A stretch of DNA of 64,000 nt from Phyllostachys edulis. Taxonomy: Eukaryota; Streptophyta; Magnoliopsida; Poales; Poaceae. Positions within the stretch are counted from its first letter, which is position 1; every line of letters starts with the position of its first letter. The position numbers were made by a program, and so were the translations under genes. Under the pieces are notes generated by a model. That model had not been told where the DNA came from and made no database searches. It saw nothing but the letters and a program-made list of their open reading frames with translations. The stretch lies in contig CM070561.1 of assembly GCA_036346405.1 (NCBI GenBank), positions 7,318,834 to 7,382,833 of the forward strand, read 5' to 3'. Below are positions 11,383 through 23,129 of this stretch, in pieces.

Positions 11383-11967
11383 TCTAGCCCCCCAGCTTCA
11401 AGTGAAAGTACTTACATGGGAAAGGAGTCATAGATGATCTTACGACCACAAAAACTGGTCGTAAAAAGATGGTCGAAGGAAAAAGCTCTTCGAGTTTGTA
11501 TATCATTTGACCTGAAATATACTTAGTCAAGAAGGCTGTTGAAAAACCTTTACGACTATTAAATAGTCGTAGAAAAAACTTACGACCATAAAGTGGTCGT
11601 AGTATGGTAATCGGAAGAAAAACCTTTCCAACTGGTATTTGACCAAAAAAGACTTGGCCAAGGAAGTAATTTCGCTTGAGGTGTGAAGACAGCCTCGGTT
11701 TTCTTGAACAAACAAGTTCAAGAATCTCAATCGATTCTCCCAAATCTTGTCAGTTGGAGCAATTCCCGAAGCGGTGGGAACCGTTGGGTTTCCACAGCAT
11801 TTCCTTTCGTGTGGTTATAAAAACTTACCACAGGGGTGTTTTTAGGGTTCTTACTTTTCCCCAAATTGCTTCAACTGTTAATCAAGCTCTCGCCTTCTCC
11901 GCGGTCGACTAAATCGTGCCTTCTCCTTCAATCCTTCCAAACTCAAACTCCTCCCCTGCTGAGAGAA
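11383..11967 (+). other. Spacer between the 3' LTR of A and its antisense gene
   Basis: It starts with the complement of the purine tract, then holds further GGTCGTA/TACGACC hairpin units (11430-11620). From about 11800 it becomes leader-like: AAAACTTACCACAGGGG, then the CT-rich stretch before the ATG at 11968. It probably contains the antisense gene's promoter, but no clear TATA box stands out. Confidence 0.5.
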
Positions 11968-12934
11968 ATGGCTGGGGCCACTTCCCAGTGGGCTAAGTCG
12001 GAGATGGATGCGGTGAAGATGCAGGCTCTTGTTGCCGCCAGGAAGATCCCAGAGAAGATCCTAGTCAAGTGGATTTCAGCTGCCGGGCAGCATTGGCCGT
12101 CGGGGGAGATGGGGCAAATCCCTGTCTTCTAGGCGTACTATGAGTGTGGCCTCCGATTGCTAGCTCATCCTTTCCTCACACTCATACTCGAACATTTTCA
12201 GGTGGAACTGGTTAATCTTGGTCCTAATTCCATCACAATGTTAAGCGTATTCGTGTACTTGTGTGAGGCTTACCTGGGGATTCCAGCGGACCTTGAGCTC
12301 TTTCAGTATTATTACGGAATGGCTCAACAAGCTGGAATTGCCGAGAGTTGTGGTCTGAAGCTCCATGATGGAAAGTCAAAGGAGTATATTCAGATATTCA
12401 CCCGGTCGTCGGGGCCGAGATGGAGGAAGAAGTGGTTTTACTGGAAAACCACTCAAGAAGATAGCCTTTCTTTTGTGGGGAAGGTTGCCAAGAAGGTCCC
12501 TTTCTGGGATTCGACTCCCAGAGATCTTGACCGAATTGCCCCTTACATTCAAGCTATCAAAGACTTGAAGAGAGATGGGCTCATCGGGTGGCATGTAGTG
12601 AAGGATTTCATCACACGTCGCATTAGCCCTTTAAAGAAACGAGTACCTCCTATGTGGAGGTATACGGGGCTACAAGACCCAACCAGGGACTACGAGGAGG
12701 GTAAATGAAGCTTCGACTTAGCTTTCATTTTGGTTATCTTCGGATTGGACTAATGAAAATCTTATCTGTTTGTTTAGACCTTTCACAAAATGAGATTGAC
12801 GTCCGAGTCAAGCTTATTTGCGAGAAAGCTCCACCACCCAATGTGGTAGTTCCCCAAATTCTAGCGGTCGTATCCGCAGAGGAGAAGATAGAACACCTAA
12901 AGGTAATCAAGGGTTGATTTCATCTTTATGATTT

Positions 12935-13215
12935 CTTAGTCGTAGAAAAGACTTACGAACGTGGAGTAGTCATGGAATAACTTACGACTTATGGCTGGTC
13001 GTAGAAGAACTTACGACCAGATGGTGATCGTAGCAGCACTTACGCTCATGAACCAGTCGTAGAAAGACTTACGACTGCTTGGTTTTTGTAGGAAAACTTA
13101 GGATTAGGTACCGGTCGTAGAAAAAACTTACGACCGGATAGCGATCGTAGAAGAACTTACGATCAGGAAAATGTCGTAGTAAAACTTACGACTGGATACT
13201 GGTCATAGAAAATCT
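12935..13215. repeat. Hairpin repeat array within intron 2 of the antisense gene
   Basis: About eight units of GTCGTAGAAAA...CTTACGAC fill most of the intron. The best unit, 13111-13137, is CCGGTCGTA, a 9-nt loop, then TACGACCGG: a perfect 9-bp stem. Confidence 0.8.
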
Positions 13216-14724
13216 TATGACGGATTAGTAATTCTTCTTCTTCTGTCTGCTGCAGAAAGTAGGCATGGAGAGTCGTCAGGATAACGAAGAGGTTGTCTTG
13301 TTTACCATTGGGAAACAGACAGTGGTGGAGGCAATCCAGGCTCCTCCAGCTAAACAGTGGCGTTCTAAGAGAGTCGCCGATAAGGGAGGCGTAGGCTCAA
13401 GCTCTTCCGCTCCGACTAAGCTCCTCGCAAAAACTGTCATGGATATGGCTATGATTGAAGCGGAAGAAGCTGCGGAAGCTGAAGAGATTGAAGTAGCTGA
13501 ACCTCTGAAGCGCAAATCCCGCAAGACCAAGGTACCCTTTTATTACAACAAGAAAGCTTTTGTTGTTTCTGCCTTTCCTAGCTTTGTCAAGCAACTAGAA
13601 AAGGAGAACTGGAATGATTTTATGTCTTTTGCAAAACAAATGCTGCTCCAGCAGAGCCTACGGTCGAGGGAAGCGCTGTTCTTGAAGTGGTCGAGACTGG
13701 TCTCAGCCCTCCAGAAAATCAGGAGACCCACCAGGTGGTTCCTGCTCGAGACCCACGACCAGACATTGTCGTGGGTAACCCTATCCTTCAACTTGAATCT
13801 CGACCAGACGTGGTCATAGAGAAAAAATCAAGGAAATCTTTCGTTGGGAAGTTGACTCCCAAGTTCTTGGTTAGGCCTAGTGTACAGAGGTATGTAAGAA
13901 AGACAAAAGTGCAAGAAGCATTTACCTTTTGCTTTCCACAACTTAACGTGCTTTTAATTTTGCGATCTTAGCCCAACTTCTTCAGCCCCTGAGGACGCTT
14001 CCGTCGAGAGGCCACTTGTCACTTCTCCAGCGGATGAAGAGAGAAATGTGGCGATAGTAGAAGGATCGTCCATCACCCGGATGGTCGAGGAAGTTGTGGC
14101 TGCTGATGTGGTTGCTGCGACCACGGTGGCAGTCGTGGAGACAGAAGCGGTAGAGGTGGTGGCAGAAGCTTCCGGTTATGGTGATGGAACATCTGATCAT
14201 CGTTCCAGGAAGGAGGTCACTGAAGACGTTCCTCCTAGTTTCCGAAGAGAGGTCGTTGTCACCGAATCAGAAGAAGAGGAGTACTTCAACTTCTGTTCTA
14301 ATTTCTTTAGACCTGGTTCTCCTATGGGATCTTCTACCATTCGACCTCGTGACCGAGTCCCCCACCCCAGGGATATTCCTACCAGTGGGGATATTTTTGA
14401 TGATGCGCGTCTTGAAAAAGTTTGGTGGGACCAAATCGACAAGTTGGATGAGCTGAAGGATCCAACAAGTGTAGTGTCCATGTTTGCTTGGAGGAGTATG
14501 AATGTAAGTTTTTGACAGCATTCATATACTCTGGTATTCCTCGCGTCTTACTGTTTACTCTTTTTGTAAAGAGCTTTGCAACAAATTGCCACTGTTTGTG
14601 AATACAACCGGCAGTTTGTCAAGCTACGACAAGAGAAAGCGAAACTCTGCGAGCAGGCAGAGAGATGGTAAGTCACTGATACTAGTAATCAATTATATTT
14701 TGACCACTTATACAGTGTTTATGG

Positions 14725-14870
14725 TAGCAGTAGTAGAAAAAACTTATGACTAAGTACTGGTCGTGCATGTACTTACAACCGTAAGGTTGTCGTAGAAAGG
14801 CTTACAGCTACCTAACTGTTGTAGAAAAGCTTACAACCATGGGAGTGGTCGTAGAAGAACTTACGATCAT
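14725..14870. repeat. Hairpin repeat array within intron 5 of the antisense gene
   Basis: About four degenerate units (TGGTCGTGCATG, TTGTCGTAGAAAGG, GTGGTCGTAGAAG and partners) lie between the exons ending at 14667 and starting at 14907. Confidence 0.7.
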
Positions 14871-16047
14871 TTGTTTAGTGCTCATGTCCACTTTTAACCT
14901 TTGCAGGTTTAAAAGCGATGAAAAGGCCTTGGCCGATTCACTCGACTATGAGAAAGTCAAGACGAAAAAGCTAAGGGATGAGAAAGAAGACCTTTTGAAG
15001 CAGCTTTGGGAGGTCAACTCTGCAGCTCAACAGTTGTAAGGAAAAATAAACAGTAAGTGCCGAACCTAAGACTGCTTATGTTGTAGATCTTTACCTTTGT
15101 AACTTCTGCCTCTTTTCAGAAAAAGAGGATGAAATGAGATCTCTTCAAAACGAGGTTAGTGAAAAGACCTTGGTTGCTCGCGAGATTTCTCGCATCGCCA
15201 AGGACAAGGATCAACAAATCGAGATGTTGAAATCTCAACTAGCAGGTAAGCAACTCTTTACCTGTATCTAGTTTTGTTTATCAATCCTTCACGAGTTCTT
15301 TTCTTTTTATTTTTTTTATTTTTTTAAAATCTCATCTCTTTTTAGAAAAGGAGATCGAAGTGGGTAGGCTCAACACTAAGGATCAAGAAAAGAGTTTGAT
15401 TCTTAATGAGATTACCTATATCGCCAAAGAAAATGCAAAGGATATCAAGCTATGGGAGGATTGGTACGCCAAGATCATCGTTTCCCATGAGGATGAAGTC
15501 GTGAAGTTGGATTCTCGACTAGTAGGTAAGTAAACCTTTGCCTGTAGTGAATTTCATTTTGTAGTCCTCTAGAAGTAACTTTTGCTTGACCAGTGTTACT
15601 CTTTTAAGAGCAAATAGTCAAAAACAAACAACTTCATGAGGCTTCGACTTGTTACCAAGAAGAGATGAAGTCGACGAAGAACAATCTTCGAAACAATATC
15701 TCGCTCCTGAACAATATACTTGGTGAGCTACGTGGTGAGGGAAACACTCCTCAAGAAGACACGATAGCTGCTCACACAAGTACTATTGATGAATAAGTCG
15801 GGACTTTACCAGAGTTGGTGTCCACTCTGAAGACCAACCAATCTGACTTGATAAGGGAAGCGGTCGAAGGTGCAGTAAGTTATGCTTTGGCAAAATTAAA
15901 GCTCATGACCCCAGCCTTAACGTGCAACCAATTGAAACCAATTTTGATTGCTCCGGAGCGGAGGCAAATCGGTTGATTGAAGAAATGCAACCAGTCGGTA
16001 GGAAGGTTTCAGAGGAGATGCAATTGGGATCTCCTACCTCAGAATGA

Positions 16048-17243
16048 CCTGTAAAAGAGACCTGAAAAGACAAGCTTTTGTTGATGTAATATATAATCCA
16101 TCCTGTTTCCTGCAAATCATCTTGTCGAGTAGTTAGTAACTCAAAAGATAATTAACGAAAGTGAGACTAAGAATTGAAGTAAAGATAATTACTTTATCCT
16201 AGCCCCCGACTATTTGCTTAGTTTATTTAGATAAACTTAGTAAATAGTGTTGTTAAGGGTTTTCGAAAAGAGAGAGGTTTAGCTAACTTGTAGTTTTTAA
16301 TCACGACTATCATGCATTGGTCGAAAGAGTAGAAACAGTCGACACTAGGAAGTTCCTTCGGTGGGTGACGGGACCCAAGTGAGAGAGAGAGGCTTCGACT
16401 AGGTGATGTTTCCATCTCGACTGATTAATCAAATCAAGAAAGATCAACTTTAATTAGATAAACGTCTGGAGTTCCTTTTTAAAAATTTGTCCAACTTATT
16501 ACAATGCACTTAGTATGTCCGTTCTGGTAGCGAGAGTTAGAAACAGAACGACACTAGGAAGTTCTTTCTAGTGGGCAAGACCACGTGCAGAGAGGATAGT
16601 CTTCAACTAGGTGTTGCAACTTCCTCCGACCAGTTAAAACAAACCGAGTTTATCGAGAATAGTTGAGCAAATTTAAAAAGTGTACTCAGCTTAATTTATT
16701 TTTCAAAAGATGAATGAAGAAATAAACTAAGGTACTAAGAGTTGGCTTGATATTATTTCGACCATTCTTAAAAGCCAAGTTCTTTGTGCTGGTAGCAAAA
16801 AGGGAGGAACAAATCGACCCCAGGAAGTTCCTTCTAGTGGGCAGGACCACGTGCAGATAGGGAAATCTTCGTCTAGGTGATGTTACTTTTCTTTCGACTA
16901 GTATAAAGATGAACCTGGTACTGGTCGTAAAATGTGTTACGATTAGTACTTTGTCGCAGAAAAAATTTACGACTAGGAACTGGTCGTAGGTGGGCCTACG
17001 ATCATGGCATGGTTGAAAGAAATATCAAAGCGCTACTCAAAGTAAGACAATAAAGATAGAAAGAACCTGATGCTTTATTGTTCGGCTGGTCAAATTACAC
17101 GTAGAACTTGCGTAACTGGTCGATATTCCAAGAATTTGAGAGAATTCACCCGTCTTCCATTGCCAGTCGTACCGAACCTGGTCGCATAACTTCAACCACT
17201 GTGTAAGGACCTTCCCACTTGGGGAAAGTTTGTTCCGATTAGA
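16048..17243. other. Non-coding stretch between the antisense gene and pol in element A
   Basis: It holds three degenerate copies of a roughly 100-bp block (about 16320-16420, 16525-16640, 16785-16905). Each contains ACACTAGGAAGTTC or CCCAGGAAGTTC, a GGGCA(A/G)GACCACGTGCAGA-like stretch and CTAGGTGATGTT. Hairpin units follow at 16915-17010. No coding signal is visible. It is a transcript 3' region of pol on one strand and of the antisense gene on the other. Confidence 0.6.
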
Positions 17244-18174
17244 CTAGGATTGGATTTTTCTCAATACCAAGTCACCTACAGCAAGGCTGCGAGGTTGGAC
17301 CTTACGATCGTAGTATTTGCACAAGGCTTGCTGGTAGACTGCTGAACGGATTAAGGCTTGATTTCTCCTCTCTTCGAGCAAGTTAATGTTGTCTGCTCGA
17401 AGTTGTTCTTGGGCTAAGTCATTGAAATTCTCGACCCTTGTAGACCTGATCTTTAGTTCTGGTGGAAGCATGGCTTCGGCACCAAAAACTAGAAAAAATG
17501 GTGTTTCGCCTGTTGCCTGACTAGTAGTCATCCGAATTGCCCATAATACCAAGGGTAATTCTTATACCCAAGCCCCCAAGCGCTTAACAAGCTGGTCGAG
17601 GACTCGAGTTTTAATTCCCTGCATGATTTGGCCGTTCACTCGTTCGACTGCCCCCATTGCTTTAGGGGTGGGCAACAGAGGCATAACAGAGCTTGGTACC
17701 AAACTTGTCGCAAAGTTCTTGAAATTTTGTGCTCGAAAATTGTTTACCATTGTTTGTGATTATTCGATTTGGGACTCCAAATCGAGTAATCACACTTCTC
17801 ATCATGAATCGTTTTACGGCTTCCGTTGTTATCCCAGTCACAGGTTCGGCTTCGATCCATTTTGTGAATGTATCGATAGCCACAAAAAGGAACTCGAAAC
17901 CTCCTGGAGCCCTTGGGAACGGTCCTAGGATATCAAGGCCCCAAGTCGCAAAAGGCCAAGACAGAGGGATTGTTTGAAGCACCTGAGCTAGTTGGTGTAT
18001 TTGCCTGCTGTGAAACTGGCATTGTACACATTTCTTAACTAGCTCTTTAGCGTCGTACAGGGCTGTTGGCCAGTAAAAACCTTGTCGGAAGGCCTTACCG
18101 ACCAGTGTTCTGTAGGAAGCATGAGTTCCACAGATGCCTCCATGTATGTCATGAAGGAGTGTTAATCCTTCGCC
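17244..18174 (-). pseudogene. Integrase of Tat element A
   Basis: The N-terminal zinc-binding segment is visible at about 18174-18000, with HGGICGTH and CVQC. The catalytic core (17982-17662) begins with WGLDILGPFPRAPGGF, giving the first Asp, and FVAIDTFTKW. The second catalytic Asp, normally in TDNG, is Asn here (TNNG, codon 17752-17754), a G-to-A change on the coding strand. The glutamate region is degraded but GAVERVNGQI is readable. The C-terminal part (17552-17244) has the usual PFFLVFGAEAMLP and YDRKVQPRS. An in-frame TAA separates the two at about 17559. The enzyme would join element DNA to the host genome, but this copy is inactive by both lesions. Confidence 0.88.
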
Positions 18175-19074
18175 CTACGGAATGCATCGCATGAGCACCC
18201 CTTGAGTACCTCGTTTATAGAGGACTCCTTCGACCAAAGTATACATTCTGGCCTTTCGGGATAAGCGATCTGCCTCGAGATCATTGTCGGGTACGGAACT
18301 CTTCTGAAGATACTCGTAGATGGGAGCCATCCAGGTATCTTCGTATTCTAGAGAGGCTATCTCAATAGGAGGTGTCTCTGGTTCTTCAATCAGGGACGGC
18401 TGCTGGAGTTCTTCCAGGAAGACTCCTTTTGGTACTATAGATCGAGAAGAAGCTATTCGAGTAAGCTGGTATGTGAGGAAATTATCCTTTTGAGGGATGA
18501 ATTGTGCCTCGAAACCGAAAAAATGCTTTTCAAGCTTACGGACTTCCGATAAGTATCGAGACATTGTCAGATTAGAGCACTGGTACTCTTTTCCGACTTG
18601 ATTCATGACCAGTTGAGAGTCTCCTCTCATGAGTAGTCGGCGAATCGAGAGCGCTTTCGTGGCTCGTATGCCAGCTAACAAACCTTCGTAGTTTGCCATG
18701 TTGTTACTGGTCTGAAAGTTTAATCGTATGGCATACTTTAAGGTTTCTTTGGTAGGAAATACCAAGACCACCCCAGCCCCCGAGCCACTTAAAGTAAGTG
18801 ACCCGTCAAAGTATATCGTCCACTGGTCATGGGTATCGTACTGGGGATCCTGAACAGGTTCAGGATTTGTCCATTCGATGACAAAGTCTGCTAAGATCTG
18901 GGATTTAATGGCCGTTCGGGACACGAAATGGAGGTCGAACTCCCCAAGTTCGACTGACCATTTTGCCATGCGTCCTGCTATTTCCCTATTATGGAGGATC
19001 GCTCCCAAAGGAAACTCAGACTGTACAGCTAGTTTGTGCGCCTGAAAATAATGCCGCAGTTTCCCCGAAGACAT
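18175..19074 (-). pseudogene. RNase H region (with Tat-type extra RNase H) of element A
   Basis: After the end of the polymerase-linked RNase H (GRMAKWSVELGEFDLHF), a second RNase H fold follows: YFDGSLTLSGSGAG (first Asp), NNMANYEGLLAGI (Glu), RGDSQLVMNQV (second Asp). The last expected Asp lies in a segment reading QKDNFLTYQLTR and appears altered. A duplicated RNase H is a hallmark of the Tat lineage. The frame ends in a TAG at about 18175, just before the integrase zinc-binding segment, where family members read through. Enzymatically it removes the RNA strand of the DNA/RNA hybrid during reverse transcription. Confidence 0.88.
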
Positions 19075-19161
19075 GAGGAGGGCATATAGAAGTTTTTGGA
19101 CCTGTGGGTAGCGCTCCTTAGGCCCGTGTAAAAATTCACTTACATAGTAAATCGTCGGTGG

Positions 19162-20315
19162 TTATGCGTTTTCACGTTCTATGACCAAGATCGCGCCACT
19201 ACCGTGGCGTGGCGCTAGATAAACTAAAAGTGTCTCTTCTGGCTTCAGAGAAACCAGAATAGGAGCACTCGTAAGATATCTCTTGACATCCTCAAAGGTT
19301 GTGTTAGCCTCTTTCGACCACTCGAAACCCTCGTATTTCCTTAGAAGTTTGAAAAAAGGTAGTCCTTTTTCTCCCAGCCGTGCGATGAAACGACTTAGAG
19401 CTGCCATGCACCCTGTGAGTTTCTGGACTTCTTTCTTCGTGATCGGAGGGCGCATTTGTACAATGGCCTTTATCTTTTGAGATTTGCTTGATTCCCGTCT
19501 GAGACCCGTAATCCAAGCAATTTTCCTGAAGAGACCCCGAACACACACTTCTCAGGATTGAGTTTTAAGCGGTGCTTTCTGAGGTTGTCGAATATTTCTT
19601 GCAAGTCTGAAATATGATTAAGTTTCTTGATGCTTTTTATGACTAGATCATCAACATAGGCTTCGAGATTTCGGCCTAGTTGAGGTAAAAAAGTCGATTG
19701 CATAAAGCGTTGAAAAGAAGCACCAGCATTTTTTAGACCAAATGGCATTTTGACATAGCAAAAGATACCAAATGGTGTAATGAATGCGATCTTTTCTTCA
19801 TCGTCTAGGCACATATTGATCTGGTGATAACCAGAATATGCATCAAGAAAACTTAATATTTCACAACCAGCAGTAGAATCAACCAACTAATCGATGTGAG
19901 GTAAAGGAAAATCATCTTTTGGACAAGCTTTATTTAGATAAGTAAAGTCGACACACATAAGCCACTTGCCATTCGACTTCCTAACCATTACATGGTTAGC
20001 CAACCACTCTGGGTGGTCGACTTCTCTTATAAAGCCTGCTTTAAGTAGCTTGTTCAATTCTGATTTGATAGCATCTCGTCGATCAGGGGCAAATCTCTGT
20101 AATTTTTGTTTTACGGGTACTTTGTCAGGCCGTAAAGCTAGCCTGTGCTCGATCACCTCCTTGGGGACTCCAGGCATGTCGGATGCTTGCCACGCGAAGA
20201 CATCTGCGTTAGCTCGGAGGAAGGTGATGAGGGCAGAGGAAGGTGATGAGGGCGTCTTCCTACTTGAGGTCGGAAGTATCCCCGATGTGAACAGTCTTTG
20301 AAGGTTCCTCTGCAT
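19162..20315 (-). pseudogene. Reverse transcriptase of Tat element A
   Basis: Readable RT blocks in order: HRLALRPDKVPVKQKL, ELNKLLKAGFIREV, HVMVRKSNGKWLMCVDF, then FLDAYSGYHQI, FITPFGIFCYVKMPFGLKNA and the catalytic YVDD (codons 19647-19658). The polymerase continues through RKHRLKLNPEKCVFGV into the thumb. Two lesions are clear. A TAG at 19887-19889 stands where the family has Gln before LVD, consistent with CAG to TAG. A frameshift near 19480-19540 moves the reading to the frame that carries the thumb and the start of RNase H. It was part of one gag-pol polyprotein. Confidence 0.9.
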
Positions 20316-20409
20316 CCAGAGGAACCTCTTTGACTAGGTCGTTCGGCTTTGGTGCAGCTTTAGGCTTCGACTTGGTAGTCGAAGGCTGGCTTTCTTCTCG
20401 AGTTGGTTT

Positions 20410-21027
20410 CTATCCAGCCATCTCGAGGGATCGACGGTCGCAAGTATGCGCCATCTTCTTATCACAATGGATTGTGATCACTCCTTTGGGACCTGGCATC
20501 TTAAGACATTGATACCCATAATAAGTTGCCATCAAGAATTTTGCCAATGTTGGTTGTCCGAGTATGGCGTTATATTCCGTATCGAAATCAACTACATCAA
20601 AGGAGATCTTCTCTGTCCTGAAATTACTTGGTGAACCAAATGTTAAAGGAAGAGAAACTTGACCAATAGGTTTGGCCGAAGACCCTGGTACAATACCATG
20701 AAAAGAGTATCTTACCGGTCTTACCTTAGTCCTGGGTACCTGCATCTCGTCCAGGGCACTCGTAAACAGGATGTTTAACGAGCTACCACCATCAACTAAC
20801 ACTCGATTGACCCGATAGTTGTTGATGGTGGGTTCAACCACGATTGGATATCGACTAGGTTGAGTCGAAGGAATCGGCCAGTCACCTTTCTCGAAGGAGA
20901 TGGTGACTTCCGACCACTTCGGTAATTTATTGACGATAGGAAAGTCAATGGAGTTTACCTCGCGTTCAGTAGCTTTAAGCTGTCGCTTTGACACGTATGC
21001 CGATGATCCTCCATAGATGTGCTCCAC
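20410..21027 (-). pseudogene. Aspartic protease region of Tat element A
   Basis: A 205-residue open stretch with the retroviral-type protease active site VLVDGGSSLNILF, the DGGS variant common in Tat elements, and the downstream YNAILGQPTLAKFLM that pairs with it. The upstream part (WSEVTISFEKGDWP) and downstream part match this lineage. It would cleave the gag-pol polyprotein. This stretch is intact, but gag upstream and RT downstream are broken; about 20316-20409 links it to RT with a frame change. Confidence 0.9.
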
Positions 21028-21039
21028 AAGATCTCATGG

Positions 21040-23111
21040 ATCTTGAAATGGCATCTCCTCGTCATCATCGGCGTCTTCGACCACTCGTTTGCCCTACCCT
21101 TTCGAGAGTGGAAGTGGTCCTTCCGTTGTAGTAGTCCTCGAGTTTCCGTTGGAAAACTCGGCAATTGCGAAGATCATGTCCTTCCTTGTTGTGGAAAGGA
21201 CACCACCTAGGCTTGTCATTCTTCCGATCAGGGCGCTTACCTTTGCCTCGGTTGGAGTATGGTTTGGGACCGCGTGGCTCCTTATCGCTTGTGGCCAAGA
21301 CCTCCTTGGAACTATCGGCTTGAGATTTTTGACCCTTTGCCTTGTTCTTGAACTTCTTGGCCTTCTTCTCTTTCTTCTTGCTACCTTTGCCTGGCTCTCA
21401 AGGAATATTGTCTTCTCGATCGATGGTGTTGCTCCATTCGACTACCTCAGAAGAAGTCGCATATCGATCGGCCATCTCGAAGAGTTCAGCAACGGTGGCA
21501 GGAGGGTTCAAAGCGATGTCCTCCGTTATCCTTCTACTGCGGACTCCCTGTTTGAAGGCTCTGATAACAAATGAGTCAGAAACCTCCGGAATGGAATTAC
21601 GAACCTAACTGAAACGCCTGATGAATTGACGCAGGATCTCATGGTCGTTCTGTCTCATCCGGTGCACATCGTCCTCCTTTCCAGGGCGGTTGTAAGTGCC
21701 TTGGAAATTCACCAGCAGAAGGTCGCAAAGGTGTTGCCACGAGTAGATTGACTCGAGTGGTTGATTTAATAGCCACGACCGAGCAGATCCTTTGAGCACA
21801 GTTGGAAGGTAATTTGCCATTACATGCTCTCCTCCACCTGCTGCTCAGATATCTGTTGTGTAGATCTGAATGAATTCGATAGGATTTTGAGACCCATCGA
21901 ATTTCTCCATGTTTACTGGTCAAAAACGAGGCGGCTAGTGAACTGCCCGGAGGTCAGGTGAGAACGCCTGACATCCGGTAATAACTTCCTAACGCCTTCT
22001 TTGCAGGAAAGAAGGGTTGATGTCACCGGGCGATCATACTCGATGATACCCAGTGGCAGGTGGACCCGACCTATATTAGGCCTCGGTCTTACGAGGGAAA
22101 TACTCCTCGTATTCTATCTGCTACTGCAGATTTTTGTATCGGAGTGGTGATCAATCACCACTCCTGGAAGCTTGTTGATTGTCAGTCATTTGAGGGACTC
22201 CTCTCCAGGCAGGAGAACGATGCGACTTGTTGTTGCACCGATTTCTACACGGTGAATTGTTCAAACGACTGGTAGTTGAGGAAGTTGTATTGCTACGACT
22301 TCCTGAATGATGTTTGCAAGGGGACTCCAGTCTTGCCATCGTACTCCGAAGCCTTTGTGTGATCTCTTCAGCGAAGAGATCATAGCCTGGTGCTCGAGCA
22401 AGCTCTTGAGTGGGATTCTCAAGCAAGTCGTTGATGTGTTGGAGTTCTTGAGCTTCCTTTGACTGGTACTGAGCGCGCCCAAGCAGATTTTTCTGGGCGG
22501 CAATCTTCCTCTATCGAGCTGTCTCAAAATCAGATTCTTGAGATTGTCTCAATGAAGCGCGATTATGTCGAGAATCTCTCTCACGCTCATCAGAGTGTTG
22601 GTCCTGTCCATCACCGGCGGTGCTCTTACCATTGCCATGAGTGGGTGCAGTGTGTGATCCTTAGGGAGCGTCTCTACCTCGGTCTCTAGGAGAGTGATCT
22701 TTATCCGAGGGAAGGACGAAGACCTCCCATTGATGATTCCCACATTCACTAGAGGCCTCCCCGGTTGAGGAGTAGTCGAGAGACACCATCTGGCGACTTG
22801 GAATGGCTTCCAGAACTTACCTTGCCAGATCGGACTATCTTGGAGGGACTCGAACACTTGGAGGGACTCGAACACTTGGAGGAAAAACTCTCGTCGTGTT
22901 GTGAGTCTGCCTAGATTCAGTCCTGCTTGTGGTCGGATTGACCCTTGTCCTCGGAGAAAACTGGTTCCTCGGTCGGACGTATTGTTGTTATGGGGGATAA
23001 GGATCCCTCCTCAACTCCATCGGTGGGATGATCTCCTGGAGAATGATCTCTGGAGACGGCATCACCATCGGATGATGCATCACTCAGCTTGTAGTTGAAA
23101 CCGGCATCCAT
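21040..23111 (-). pseudogene. gag of Tat element A (main part)
   Basis: The capsid core lies at 21820-21605 with WLLNQPLESIYSWQHLCDL and a downstream REFIRRF-like helix. The nucleocapsid zinc finger is at about 21200: WCPFHNKEGHDLRNC, spaced like Tat-type gag knuckles. The N-terminal part (23111-22150) is low-complexity and interrupted by several stops and frame changes, including a stop at 22917 and a 19-bp duplication (GGGACTCGAACACTTGGAG) at about 22843-22880. The first about 20 codons are separated by CACTA2 and lie at 55051-55113. The protein would form the virus-like particle; this copy cannot. Confidence 0.82.
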
Positions 23112-23129
23112 CACTACTACAGAAAAGGC

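Larger units (their letters stand above)
11968..16047 (+). pseudogene. Antisense intron-bearing gene of Tat element A (putative gypsy type transposon / Transposase_28 family)
   Basis: It lies opposite to gag-pol, between integrase and the 3' LTR, as in other Tat-lineage elements. Exon 1 (11968-12700) encodes the conserved N-terminal domain with KWISAAGQHWPSGE and NSITMLSVFVYLCEAY. Later exons, bounded by GT and AG, fit about 12778-12902, 13256-13889, 13975-14503, 14573-14667, 14907-15035, 15120-15245, 15346-15526 and 15610-16047. Reading frame is kept across the first three junctions and at the fifth. Exon 4 is acidic; exons 5-9 are heptad-like and rich in K, E, Q and L, suggesting a coiled coil. 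Lesions: TAG at 12130 where B has Gln, a frameshift inside exon 3, and a stop near 15793. The product's role is unknown in the family; DNA or chromatin binding would be a guess. Confidence 0.75.

Noticed and set aside
11968..16047. A possible host gene with introns.
   Set aside because: It lies within a Tat retrotransposon in the position known for the antisense gene of that lineage, and a second copy occupies the same place in element B.
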